The notes beneath the pieces were generated by a model. It did not search any database. It worked only from the letters and a program-made list of their open reading frames with translations, and was not told the origin of the DNA. From contig NZ_JAEPQA010000007.1 of the NCBI RefSeq assembly GCF_017640745.1, forward strand, positions 62,001-126,000: 64,000 nucleotides of DNA, written 5' to 3'. The translations under genes and the position numbers were made by a program. Source of the DNA: Nisaea sp. GTDB taxonomy: Bacteria > Pseudomonadota > Alphaproteobacteria > Thalassobaculales > Thalassobaculaceae. This document shows positions 25,743 to 34,442 of the stretch, piece after piece. Each line of letters begins with the position of its first letter. Position 1 is the stretch's first letter.

Positions 25743-27355
25743 CCGGCTCCACTCCCGTTCTGGAAATCCGCAATCTCTCGGTGGCCCTGCCTAAAGGCGC
25801 CGACCGTCCCTTCGCGGTGGAGGACATCAGCTTCACCGTCGGGGCGAAGGAGATCGTCTGCGTGGTCGGCGAGTCCGGTTCCGGCAAGTCCGTCACCGCC
25901 TTCACCACGATGGGCCTCAATCCGAAGGAGGTGAAGGCCGTCAAGGGCGAGATCATTCTCCAGGGCGAGGACCTGCTGAAGAAGTCCGTCGCGGAGATGC
26001 GCCGTCTCCGCGGCGAGAAGATGGCGATGATCTTCCAGGAACCGATGACGGCGCTGAACCCGGTGATCAAGGTCGGCGAGCAGATCCGTGAGATGCTGGA
26101 GATCCATACCGAGCTTTCTCCGGCGGAGCAGAAGGCCCGCGTGCTCGAGGTGATGGAAGACGTCTCCCTGCCCGATCACGTGAAGATGTACGACAGCTAC
26201 CCGCATCAGCTTTCGGGCGGGCAGCGCCAGCGCATCATGATCGCCATGGCGCTCGCCCTGGAGCCGGGTCTGCTGATCGCCGACGAGCCGACGACCGCGC
26301 TCGACGTGACGACGCAGGCGCAGATCCTTGAGCTGATCAAGGATATTCAGCAGCGCCACGGCACCGGCGTGCTCTTCATCACCCACGATTTCGGCGTGGT
26401 GGCGGAGATCGCCGACCGCATCGTGGTGATGCAGAAAGGCAAGGTGGTCGAGCAGGGCACGCGTGACGAGATCCTGCTGCGCCCGCAGCACCCCTATACG
26501 AAGATGCTGATCGCTTCGGTCCCCTCGATGGAGCCGAGCCATCGGGCCGAGATCGACAAGACGGCGCCGGCCCTGATCGCGCAGAAGGTGAACAAGACCT
26601 ACGGCGGCGTTGGCCTGTTCCGGAAATCGCGCGAGGTGCATGCGAACAAGGACGTGAACCTGGTGGTGCACCGGCGTGAGACCCTTGGCGTCGTCGGCGA
26701 GTCAGGCTCCGGCAAGTCGACGCTGGCGCGCTGCATCGTCCGCCTGCAGGACCCGACGTCCGGCCATATCGAGGTGGAGGGCGCCGATATCGCGACGATC
26801 TCGGAAAGCGCGATGCGGCCGCACCGGCGCGACATCCAGATCGTTTTCCAGGACCCGTACCGCTCGCTCAATCCGCGCCGCACGGTCGGTCAGTCCATCG
26901 TAGAGGGGCCGATGAATTTCGGCGTCTCCGCGGCGGAGGCTGAGGCGCGGGCGAAGGAGCTGATGGAGATCGTCGGCCTCAGCGCCGAGGCGCTCGACCG
27001 CTTCCCGCACCAGTTCTCGGGCGGCCAGCGCCAGCGCATCTGCATCGCCCGCGCGCTCGCCATGCAGCCCAAGGTGCTGATCGCGGACGAGGCGGTCTCG
27101 GCGCTCGACGTCTCGGTGCAGGCCCAGGTGCTCGACCTGCTGGACGACGTGCGTGAACGCTACGACCTTGCGATGCTTTTCATCACCCACGATCTCCGGG
27201 TCGCGGCGCAGATCTGCGACCGCATCATGGTGATGCAGAACGGTGTCGTGGTGGAGGAGGGCGAGACCGCAAAGGTCTATGCCAACCCGCAGCACGAATA
27301 TACCCGCACGCTGCTCGCCGCCGCGCCGGGCCGGGATGTCGCCTTCGCGAAGTAG
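25739..27355 (+). CDS. Fused double ABC ATPase of a peptide-type importer
   Basis: The 538-residue protein joins the DppD and DppF-type ATPases in one chain, as in GsiA. Domain 1 has Walker A GESGSGKS (44-51), signature LSGGQ (158-162) and Walker B/D-loop DEPTTALD (182-189). Domain 2 repeats these at about 320-327, 426-430 and 447-454, where the Walker B glutamate is in DEAVSALD. The oligopeptide-transporter C-terminal extension follows the first domain. It completes the operon begun at 22208 and converges on the PaaI gene 15 bases away. All catalytic residues look intact in both halves. Confidence 0.94.
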   Translation: MTGSTPVLEIRNLSVALPKGADRPFAVEDISFTVGAKEIVCVVGESGSGKSVTAFTTMGLNPKEVKAVKGEIILQGEDLLKKSVAEMRRLRGEKMAMIFQEPMTALNPVIKVGEQIREMLEIHTELSPAEQKARVLEVMEDVSLPDHVKMYDSYPHQLSGGQRQRIMIAMALALEPGLLIADEPTTALDVTTQAQILELIKDIQQRHGTGVLFITHDFGVVAEIADRIVVMQKGKVVEQGTRDEILLRPQHPYTKMLIASVPSMEPSHRAEIDKTAPALIAQKVNKTYGGVGLFRKSREVHANKDVNLVVHRRETLGVVGESGSGKSTLARCIVRLQDPTSGHIEVEGADIATISESAMRPHRRDIQIVFQDPYRSLNPRRTVGQSIVEGPMNFGVSAAEAEARAKELMEIVGLSAEALDRFPHQFSGGQRQRICIARALAMQPKVLIADEAVSALDVSVQAQVLDLLDDVRERYDLAMLFITHDLRVAAQICDRIMVMQNGVVVEEGETAKVYANPQHEYTRTLLAAAPGRDVAFAK

Positions 27356-27370
27356 TGCACTCCCGCGGGT

Positions 27371-27805
27371 TCAGCCGGCGGATGTCACCTTGCTGGCGAG
27401 TGCCTTGTAGGTCCCTTCGCCCATCGCGATGAGAGTTCCCTCGGGACTGTAGACCTCGCAGCTGGCGAAGAAGACCGAGCGGCCGCCGCCGCGGCGCTTG
27501 GCCGTCGCGTAGATCCGGCCCTGCTTGGTCGTGCCCATGAAACTCGTCGTGAGAGAGAGGGTCAGGGCACGTTTCTTTTCCGAGCCTTCCGGAACCCAGA
27601 CGCCGCAATAGCCGCCGACCGCGTCGATCATCGTCGCGACCACGCCGCCATGCAGGATGCCGCTGCGGTTGAGGTGCTTTTCCGTCAGGTCGAGTTCGAG
27701 TTTCGCGTAGCCGTCGGCCCATTCGGTCAGGCGGAAACCGATATCGGCGTTGAAGCCCAGCATGGTTTCGAGGGACGGGGCGGTCACGTCGGCCGATTGA
27801 CTCAT
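27371..27805 (-). CDS. PaaI family hotdog-fold thioesterase
   Basis: The 144-residue protein has the hotdog thioesterase pattern, with LNRSGILHGGVVATMIDAVGG around residues 45-65, where the asparagine and HGG loop bind the acyl-CoA. LSLTTSFMGTTKQGRI and GRSVFFASCEVYSPEG complete the sheet. It would hydrolyse an acyl- or aryl-CoA in the cytosol. I chose the ATG at 27805. It diverges from imuA, and the LexA box of imuA is only 17 bases from this start codon, so SOS control is possible. Confidence 0.85.
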   Translation of the reverse strand: MSQSADVTAPSLETMLGFNADIGFRLTEWADGYAKLELDLTEKHLNRSGILHGGVVATMIDAVGGYCGVWVPEGSEKKRALTLSLTTSFMGTTKQGRIYATAKRRGGGRSVFFASCEVYSPEGTLIAMGEGTYKALASKVTSAG

Positions 27806-27821
27806 GAGCAGGGATATCCTA

Positions 27822-27836
27822 GAACAAATCAAGAAC
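27822..27836. promoter_or_regulatory. LexA box upstream of imuA
   Basis: GAAC-AAATCAA-GAAC is an exact GAAC-N7-GAAC alphaproteobacterial LexA site, 14 bases before the imuA start. It differs from the imuB box by one base in 15. Confidence 0.9.
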
Positions 27837-27850
27837 ATTCAGGTGATTGG

Positions 27851-28666
27851 ATGGGCGATCCTAAGCACAGGGACGAAACAGGGCAACGGGCCGATTTGGC
27901 ATCTCTGCGTGCGCGGGTCCGGGCCATTGAGCGCGGCGGCGCCGAGGAGGGGCGGGGGACGCGCTTTCCGCTCGGCCATGCCGCGCTGGACGGTCATCTG
28001 GACGGCGGTCTGCCCGCGGGCCGGGTGCACGAGCTTGTCGGCGAGACCCGCAGCGAGCTGCGCGACGGCAGCGTCTTCGGCTTCGCGGCCGCTTTGCTGA
28101 CACGTCTGCTGGCCTCTCCGGCGGCCTGCCGGGGCGGGGAGATCCTCTGGTGCGCGCGGGATGCCAACATGTTCGGCGGCACGCCCTACGGCTGGGGCCT
28201 GAAGGTCCTCGGCCTCGACCCGGAGCGCGTACTGTTCGTCCGCGCGCGGGACGAGGCGGACCGGCTCTGGGCGATGGAGGAGGGGCTGCGCTGCGGCGGG
28301 CTCGCCGCCGTCGTCGCGGAACTCGGTCCGGCGCGTCCGGGAGAGGCCGGGAGGGTGGCGGAGCGGCGCCTGCAGCTCGCTGCCGAGGCGAGCGGTGTCA
28401 CCGGCTTCCTGCTCCGTCCACTTGCGGGCACGGTCACGACCGGGGCGGCGGAGAGCCGCTGGCGCATCTCTGCCGCCCCCTCGGGCGGGAGTCTCGAACC
28501 CTCCTGGTCGGTTTCGCTCGAGCGTCTGCGCGGTGGCAGGTCCGGTGCCTGGCAGCTGCTCTGGGACGCATGTGGCGGCCGATTCCGCGACGCCGAAGAG
28601 TTCGTTCCGGTGCCGGAAGAGGTGCCGGAAACGAGGCCCGCGGCGGGACGAAGCGCTGCCGCGTAA
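27851..28666 (+). CDS. imuA: ImuA, RecA-like mutasome protein
   Basis: The 271-residue protein is ImuA, a RecA-related partner that works with ImuB and DnaE2 in damage-induced translesion synthesis. FPLGHAALDGHLDGGLPAGRVHELVG at about residues 40-65 is the family hallmark; LWCARDANMFGGTPYGWGL and LRCGGLAAVVAELG follow in the places of RecA core strands. A full Walker A is not visible, which is normal for ImuA. AGGTG lies just before the ATG at 27851, and a perfect LexA box overlaps the promoter region. Unlike common imuA-imuB-dnaE2 operons, it is followed by a PilZ-domain gene. Confidence 0.88.
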   Translation: MGDPKHRDETGQRADLASLRARVRAIERGGAEEGRGTRFPLGHAALDGHLDGGLPAGRVHELVGETRSELRDGSVFGFAAALLTRLLASPAACRGGEILWCARDANMFGGTPYGWGLKVLGLDPERVLFVRARDEADRLWAMEEGLRCGGLAAVVAELGPARPGEAGRVAERRLQLAAEASGVTGFLLRPLAGTVTTGAAESRWRISAAPSGGSLEPSWSVSLERLRGGRSGAWQLLWDACGGRFRDAEEFVPVPEEVPETRPAAGRSAAA

Positions 28667-28796
28667 CCCCATATGTACATTTGGCTTCATCTGCCGTAAC
28701 TATTGATTCTGTGCTGAAAAATGCTGTGCGGCTGTTTCCTTTCCGGGATGTGGCAAAGATCATCGCCAGCAGTTTTCTCGGCGGCGATGGTGTAGA

Positions 28797-28846
28797 CTGT
28801 CGCCGAGGCAAACGGAGGCTGGGGAATGAGTGCTGTCGCCGAGGCA
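28797..28846. repeat. 14-bp direct repeat flanking the PilZ gene start
   Basis: CTGTCGCCGAGGCA occurs at 28797-28810 and again at 28833-28846, 36 bases apart, bracketing the ribosome site and start codon. It probably marks a small past duplication. Confidence 0.6.
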
Positions 28847-29308
28847 GCGATCGGGCAGGAGAGGCGGAGGCACGGACGCTGGTCCGTCAGCGGTGCCTAT
28901 GCCGCCGTGCAGGGCCGCAAGATTCCGCTCATCGATATTTCCATCGGCGGCTTTTTCGCCCGTCTGCCCGACGAGGGCGGGCATGTGAGCTCGCCGATTG
29001 AGGGGACGATCTACTGGCGCGGCGTGCGCGAGACGATCGAGTTTTCCTTCGGCGCGGATATCGTGCGACGGCCGGACGAGGGGGGGCGTTTTGCCGCCCA
29101 GTTCCATTCGCTTGAGGGCGAGTCCATCGATACCCTGCTGCGCTTTCTCAGCGCCATCGAGGCCGAGCGGCGCGAGCGGATCGAGCGCCAGCAGCGCGAT
29201 GCCAGACGCCGGATCCTGCTGCGCAAGCTGGCGCTCTGGGGCGTCGTCGGGGGCAGTCTCCTCGCCGCGCTCTGGCTGGTCTGGCAGTTCGGCCTGAGCG
29301 GCGCCTGA
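28826..29308 (+). CDS. PilZ-domain protein with C-terminal membrane helix
   Basis: The 160-residue protein carries a PilZ domain, the common c-di-GMP receptor: RRRHGRW at 13-19 supplies the RxxxR motif and DISIGG at 37-42 the (D/N)xSxxG motif. A long arginine-rich helix follows (ERRERIERQQRDARRR), then one membrane helix near residues 136-155 (ALWGVVGGSLLAALWLVWQF). The ligand motifs look complete. GGAGG lies seven bases before the ATG. It sits between imuA and imuB with 159 and 102 base gaps and no LexA box of its own in the 159-base leader, so its link to SOS mutagenesis is uncertain. Confidence 0.8.
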   Translation: MSAVAEAAIGQERRRHGRWSVSGAYAAVQGRKIPLIDISIGGFFARLPDEGGHVSSPIEGTIYWRGVRETIEFSFGADIVRRPDEGGRFAAQFHSLEGESIDTLLRFLSAIEAERRERIERQQRDARRRILLRKLALWGVVGGSLLAALWLVWQFGLSGA

Positions 29309-29363
29309 AAATCCCGTCTTTCCAGAGGTTTGAGCACGCGTTTCAATGCTGTGTTGACAATAA

Positions 29364-29378
29364 GAACAAAACAAGAAC
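29364..29378. promoter_or_regulatory. LexA box upstream of imuB-dnaE2
   Basis: GAAC-AAAACAA-GAAC is a perfect alphaproteobacterial LexA site 32 bases before imuB. A TTGACA -35 box lies at 29354-29359, so LexA would sit directly downstream of it on the promoter. A further GTTC half-site is at 29384-29387. Confidence 0.92.
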
Positions 29379-29410
29379 ATCATGTTCTGGCTCATAGCGG
29401 GAGACGGATA

Positions 29411-31027
29411 ATGGCACGGCGATTCCTCTATCTCTACATTCCGGATTTTTCCTTCGACTGGCGCCGCCGGGAGGCGGACGGGAATACTGCGGCTGTAATG
29501 GCAGGCGATGTCCGGCCCGCGGTTCTGACCCGGCGCCTCGTCGGCACGGAGACCGTCGCGGCGGTCAATCAGGCGGCGGCGCTCCAGGGGATCGCGGTCG
29601 GCCGTCCGCTGGCCGATGCCCGCGCCATGGTTCCGGATCTTGGCGTGACGGAGGCGGATCCCGCGGCGGACCGCAAGCGGCTGGAACGCCTGGCCGCCTG
29701 GTGCCAGCGCTACACGCCGATGGTCGCCGTCGACAGCACGGCCGCGCCCTTCGCGGGCGACGGCGGCAGCGCCGGCCTTACGCTCGATATCACCGGATGT
29801 GCCCATCTCTTTCGCCGCCAGGGCGCGGCGGATCTCGCAACGGAGGAGCAGGCGCTCGGGCGCGATTGCCTCGCAGCCCTGAACCGGCTCGGCTTCAGTG
29901 CACGGCTCGCGGTGGCGGACGCCCCTCTCGCCGCCCGGGCCGTCGCCCGCTTCTCCGCCCCCTTGCTTACTCTGGTGCCGGAAGGAAAGCTCCGGCTGGC
30001 CCTCGAGGCACTGCCGGTGGCGGCGCTCGGACTTTCTCCGGCGACCGTGGAGGCGCTGGACCGGGTCGGGCTGCGCCGTATCGCGCAACTGCTCGACCAG
30101 CCGCGGGCCCCGCTCGCCAGCCGGTTCGGCATGGGGCTGATCGAGGCGCTCGACCGCGCCCTCGGGGACCGGGCAACGGCGCTCGACATGAAGCTGCCGG
30201 AGGAGCCGTTCCAGGAACGCATCGCCTTCGCCGAACCGATCGCGCTCCGCGAGGATCTGGAGGGCGCCGCACGGCGCACGCTCGGTGCGCTTTGCCGCCG
30301 TCTGGAGCGCGAACAGGCCGGCGCCCGGCGGGTGCGCCTGCGCTTCTTCCGGGTCGACGGGGAGGTGCTGCAGGTCAGCGCCGGGACCAGTCGGGCCTGC
30401 CGCGACGCAGACACGCTGTTCCGGCTGCTGGCGCAGCATTTCGACAAGCTCGATCCGGGTTTCGGCATCGACATGGTGCTGGCGGAGATGCTCGAGGGCG
30501 ACCGCGCGGAAGGCGTGCAGGCGGCTCTCGGCAGCACAGAGATGCGGGACCGGGACGCGGTCATCGATCTCGGCGACCGGCTCGCGAACCGGCTGGGCGC
30601 CGATGCGGTGCACCGCCTGCAACCGGTCGAGAGCCATCTGCCCGAACGGGCCGAGAAGCGCAGCGTGGGCCGGCCGGGCCGCAAGGCGCTGACCTGGACC
30701 AATGTGCGTCCTCCGGCACCGGAGCGGGCGGCCCGTCCGGTGCGCCTGATGCGGCGTCCGGAGCCGGTCGAGGCGACGGCGCTGCTGCCGGATCATCCGC
30801 CGGCCCGCTTCCGCTGGCGCGGTGCGGACTATCGCGTCGCCCATGCCGCGGGACCGGAACGGTTGGCGCCGGAATGGTGGCGCGACGGCAGCGACGATGC
30901 CTCGATGTCGACCCGGGACTATTTCCGCGTCGAGGACGGGGACGGCCGCCGGTTCTGGCTCTACCGGGACGGGCTCGCCGAACGGGGCGAGGCGCCGGGC
31001 TGGTTCCTGCACGGGATCTTCTCCTGA
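29411..31027 (+). CDS. imuB: ImuB, Y-family polymerase-like mutasome protein
   Basis: The 538-residue protein is ImuB, the hub of the ImuA-ImuB-DnaE2 mutasome that links to the beta clamp. It keeps the Y-family layout (palm, fingers, HhH thumb near VEALDRVGLRRIAQLLDQP around residue 215, little finger) but the catalytic acidic residues are lost: the N-terminal motif reads LYLYIPDFSFDW rather than the metal-binding DMDAFF type. The extended tail (LTWTNVRPP, MSTRDYFRVEDGDGRRFWLYRDG) is typical of ImuB. GGGAGACGG precedes the ATG at 29411 and a LexA box lies upstream. dnaE2 follows after 31 bases. Confidence 0.92.
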   Translation: MARRFLYLYIPDFSFDWRRREADGNTAAVMAGDVRPAVLTRRLVGTETVAAVNQAAALQGIAVGRPLADARAMVPDLGVTEADPAADRKRLERLAAWCQRYTPMVAVDSTAAPFAGDGGSAGLTLDITGCAHLFRRQGAADLATEEQALGRDCLAALNRLGFSARLAVADAPLAARAVARFSAPLLTLVPEGKLRLALEALPVAALGLSPATVEALDRVGLRRIAQLLDQPRAPLASRFGMGLIEALDRALGDRATALDMKLPEEPFQERIAFAEPIALREDLEGAARRTLGALCRRLEREQAGARRVRLRFFRVDGEVLQVSAGTSRACRDADTLFRLLAQHFDKLDPGFGIDMVLAEMLEGDRAEGVQAALGSTEMRDRDAVIDLGDRLANRLGADAVHRLQPVESHLPERAEKRSVGRPGRKALTWTNVRPPAPERAARPVRLMRRPEPVEATALLPDHPPARFRWRGADYRVAHAAGPERLAPEWWRDGSDDASMSTRDYFRVEDGDGRRFWLYRDGLAERGEAPGWFLHGIFS

Positions 31028-31058
31028 TCCCGACCGGCCAGAGATCCGCGATGGCGCC

Positions 31059-34000
31059 ATGCAGGGCTATGCCGAACTCCAGGTCACGAGCAATTTCAGT
31101 TTTCTCCGGGGTGCCTCGCACCCGGAAGAACTGGTGGAGATGGCGGCCCGGCTCGGCCATGCCGCTATCGCCATCGCCGACCGCAACAGTCTCGCCGGTG
31201 TGGTCCGCGCCCATATCGCGGCCAGAAACCACGGCATAAGGCTGCTGATCGGCGCCCGGCTGGTGCTGGAGGAGGGCGAGGAACTGCTCGCCTTCCCGCA
31301 CGACCGTGCCGCCTATGCCCGGCTCTCCCGGATGCTCAGCCTCGGCAAACGCCGGGCGGAAAAGGGCGCCTGCCTGCTCCGCCGCGCCGATGTGGTGGAC
31401 TATGCCGAAGGACACGATCTGGTTCTGATCCCGCCGAAGGATCTGGCCGCTATCCGTCCGGAAGATCTCCGCTTCTGGGCGGAGAGCTTCCCCGGCCGCG
31501 TCTCGCTCGCCGCCACGCTGCTTTATCACGGGGACGATGCCGGACGACTCCGGCGCCTCGCCGCACTCGCCGCCGCGGCGGAACTGCCATTGGTCGCGAC
31601 CAACGACGTGCATTACCACCTGCCGGAGCGCCGCCCGCTGCAGGACGTGCTGACCTGCATCCGGGAGCATTGCTCGGTGGACGAGGCGGGCTGGCGGCTC
31701 GATGCAAATGCGGAGCGTTACCTGAAACCGCCGGGAGAGATGGCGCGGCTCTTCCGGGACCGGCCGGAGGCGATCGCCCGAACCGTGGAGATCGCCGGGC
31801 GCTGCAGCTTCTCGCTCGACGAGCTGGCTTACGAGTATCCGGACGAGATCTCGCCGGACGGCCGCCCCGTGCAGGAGGAGCTGGAGCTGCGCACTTTCGA
31901 GGGCGCGGGGGAGCGATATCCGGACGGCGTGCCGCCGAAGGTCGAGGCCCAACTCCGTCACGAACTCGGCCTGATCGCGCGGCTGAACTACGCGCCCTAC
32001 TTCCTCACCGTCTACGACATGGTCCGCTTCGCCCGCAGCCAGGACATTCTCTGCCAGGGGCGCGGCTCGGCGGCCAATTCCGCGGTCTGCTACTGCCTCG
32101 GCATCACCGCGGTCGACCCTTCGCGCGCCGATCTGCTGTTTGAGCGTTTCGTCAGCGAGGAGCGCGGCGAGCCACCCGATATCGACGTCGATTTCGAGCA
32201 CGAGCGGCGCGAGGAGGTGATCCAGTACATCTACCGGAAATACGGCCGCGAGCGGGCCGGGCTGGCGGCGACTGTGATCAGCTACCGCTCGCGCAGCGCG
32301 TTGCGCGACGTGGGCAAGGCGATGGGGCTCTCCGAAGACGTCGTCGGCCTGCTCTCCTCCCAGGTCTGGGGCCGGCACGGCGACGCGGTGGCGGACGAGC
32401 GGATCCGCGAGGTGGGGCTCGACCCTGCCGACCGGCGCCTCGCCATGACCATGAACCTCACCCGTCAGCTCATGGGCTTCCCGCGTCATCTCTCCCAGCA
32501 TGTCGGCGGTTTCGTCATCACCCGTGGCCGGCTCGACGAACTGGTGCCGATCGAGAATGCAGCAATGCAGGACCGCACCGTGATCGAATGGGACAAGGAC
32601 GATCTCGATGCGCTCGGCATGCTGAAGGTCGATGTGCTGGCGCTCGGCATGCTCACCTGCGTGAAGAAGGCCTTCGATCTGCTGCAGCGGCATTACGGCA
32701 TCGCCCACGACCTCGCGACCGTTCCGCCGGAGGATCCGGGCGTCTACGACATGCTCTGCCGGGGGGACAGTCTCGGCGTCTTCCAGGTCGAGAGCCGGGC
32801 GCAGATGGCGATGCTGCCGCGGCTCCGCCCCCGCTGCTTCTACGACCTCGTGATCGAGGTGGCGATCGTGCGCCCGGGACCGATCCAGGGCGACATGGTG
32901 CATCCCTATCTCCGCCGCCGCGACGGTATCGAGCCGGTCGAATTCCCATCCGAGGAACTGCGCGGCGTGCTCGGCAAGACCCTCGGTGTGCCGCTCTTCC
33001 AGGAGCAGGCGATGAAGATCGCCATCGTCGCCGCCGGCTTCACCCCGTCGGAAGCGGACAGGCTGCGGCGCGCCATGGCGACCTTCAAGAAGACCGGCCA
33101 GATCGGCCAGTTCCAGGGCAAGATGATCGAGGGCATGGTCGCGCGGAATTACGAGCGCGAGTTCGCCGAGCGCTGCTTCCGGCAGATCGAGGGGTTCGGC
33201 AATTACGGCTTTCCGGAAAGCCATGCCGCCAGCTTCGCGCTCCTCGTCTATGTCTCGAGCTGGTTCAAGCGGCGCTATCCCGCCGTCTTCGCTGCGGCCC
33301 TGCTGAATTCCCAGCCGATGGGCTTCTATGCCCCGGCGCAGATCGTCCGCGACGCGCGCGAGCACGGCGTCACCGTGCTGCCGCCGGACGTGAACCGCAG
33401 CGGCTGGGACTGCGATCTCGAACCTGACGGCAGGGGGGGGCAGGCGCTCCGCCTCGGGCTCCGGCAGATCAAGGGGATGCGGCAGGAGGAGGCGGAGCTG
33501 ATCGTCGCCTGCCGGGGGCGGGGCTACGGCGATCCGGGCGAACTCTGGCGCCGTGCCGGGATCACACCCGCGGTACTGGAGGTGCTGGCGCGCGGCGACG
33601 CCTTCGCCTCCATGGGGCTCGCCCGGCGCGAGGTGTTCTGGGCTGTGCGCGGCCTTGCCCGGGCCGTGACCGGCCCTGTACGGGCCGAACGGGACCGCGA
33701 GGGGCTGCCGCTCTTCCTCGCCGCCGAGGCGCGGGAGCAGAAGCTTTTCACCCCGAGGGAGGCGGCGGTGCTGCTGCCGGAGGCGCCGCTTGGCGAGCAG
33801 GTGGTGGAGGATTACGCCGCGCTCCATCTCTCCCTGAAGGCCCATCCGGTCGCCCTGCTGCGGCCGAGCCTCGACGGCGACGGCTGCATCCGCTGCGAGG
33901 ATCTGGAGCGCACTCGCGACGGGCGCCGGATTCGGCTCGGCGGCCTCGTGCTGGTGCGCCAGCGGCCGGGCACCGCCAAGGGCGTGATCTTCATCACGCT

Positions 34001-34397
34001 GGAGGACGAGAGCGGGGTCGCCAACCTGATCGTCTGGCCGGACAAGTTCGAGGCCTTCCGGCGTATCGTGCTCGGCGCCAAGTTCCTCGGCGTCACCGGC
34101 CTGGTGCAGCGCGAGGGACGGGTGGTGCATGTCGTGGTCGAGAAACTGGAGGACCTGACCTGGCGCCTCGGCTGGCTGACCGACGGGACGGTCGACGAGG
34201 CCGGTTTCAAGGGTGCGATCGCCAATGCCGACGAGGTCGCGCGCGGACAGGAGGATTACCGTCAGAAGCCGCCGCGCCCGAAACTGCCGCCTGCTCCGAA
34301 ACCCAATCCGGAACAGATCAAGCCGTCGCGCCCGCTGCATACCCATCCCCGCAACATGAAGCCGGACCTGCGCGTCGTCAGCCGGGATTTCCACTGA
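31059..34397 (+). CDS. dnaE2: Error-prone DNA polymerase III alpha-type DnaE2 (ImuC)
   Basis: The 1112-residue polymerase is the catalytic part of the mutasome and copies past lesions. It opens with a PHP domain (YAELQVTSNFSFLRGASHPEE), in which several metal ligands are retained. PDIDVDFEHERR at about 373-384 carries two of the catalytic aspartates, and the third lies in the KVDVLALGML segment near 525. PGPIQGDMVHPYLRRR near 605 and an OB domain after residue 960 follow. It shares the imuB promoter and LexA box. The ATG at 31059 gives the normal family N-terminus; the ribosome site is weak, so translation may depend on imuB. Confidence 0.95.
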   Translation: MQGYAELQVTSNFSFLRGASHPEELVEMAARLGHAAIAIADRNSLAGVVRAHIAARNHGIRLLIGARLVLEEGEELLAFPHDRAAYARLSRMLSLGKRRAEKGACLLRRADVVDYAEGHDLVLIPPKDLAAIRPEDLRFWAESFPGRVSLAATLLYHGDDAGRLRRLAALAAAAELPLVATNDVHYHLPERRPLQDVLTCIREHCSVDEAGWRLDANAERYLKPPGEMARLFRDRPEAIARTVEIAGRCSFSLDELAYEYPDEISPDGRPVQEELELRTFEGAGERYPDGVPPKVEAQLRHELGLIARLNYAPYFLTVYDMVRFARSQDILCQGRGSAANSAVCYCLGITAVDPSRADLLFERFVSEERGEPPDIDVDFEHERREEVIQYIYRKYGRERAGLAATVISYRSRSALRDVGKAMGLSEDVVGLLSSQVWGRHGDAVADERIREVGLDPADRRLAMTMNLTRQLMGFPRHLSQHVGGFVITRGRLDELVPIENAAMQDRTVIEWDKDDLDALGMLKVDVLALGMLTCVKKAFDLLQRHYGIAHDLATVPPEDPGVYDMLCRGDSLGVFQVESRAQMAMLPRLRPRCFYDLVIEVAIVRPGPIQGDMVHPYLRRRDGIEPVEFPSEELRGVLGKTLGVPLFQEQAMKIAIVAAGFTPSEADRLRRAMATFKKTGQIGQFQGKMIEGMVARNYEREFAERCFRQIEGFGNYGFPESHAASFALLVYVSSWFKRRYPAVFAAALLNSQPMGFYAPAQIVRDAREHGVTVLPPDVNRSGWDCDLEPDGRGGQALRLGLRQIKGMRQEEAELIVACRGRGYGDPGELWRRAGITPAVLEVLARGDAFASMGLARREVFWAVRGLARAVTGPVRAERDREGLPLFLAAEAREQKLFTPREAAVLLPEAPLGEQVVEDYAALHLSLKAHPVALLRPSLDGDGCIRCEDLERTRDGRRIRLGGLVLVRQRPGTAKGVIFITLEDESGVANLIVWPDKFEAFRRIVLGAKFLGVTGLVQREGRVVHVVVEKLEDLTWRLGWLTDGTVDEAGFKGAIANADEVARGQEDYRQKPPRPKLPPAPKPNPEQIKPSRPLHTHPRNMKPDLRVVSRDFH

Positions 34398-34442
34398 CCA
34401 AGCTTGCCGCTCCGGGCGGGCCGGTGCATCTTCAGCCGCATC

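Noticed and set aside
28760-31060. A 766-codon minus-strand open frame opposite the PilZ and imuB genes
   Set aside because: It is antisense to real genes and has the same low-complexity composition with no domain.
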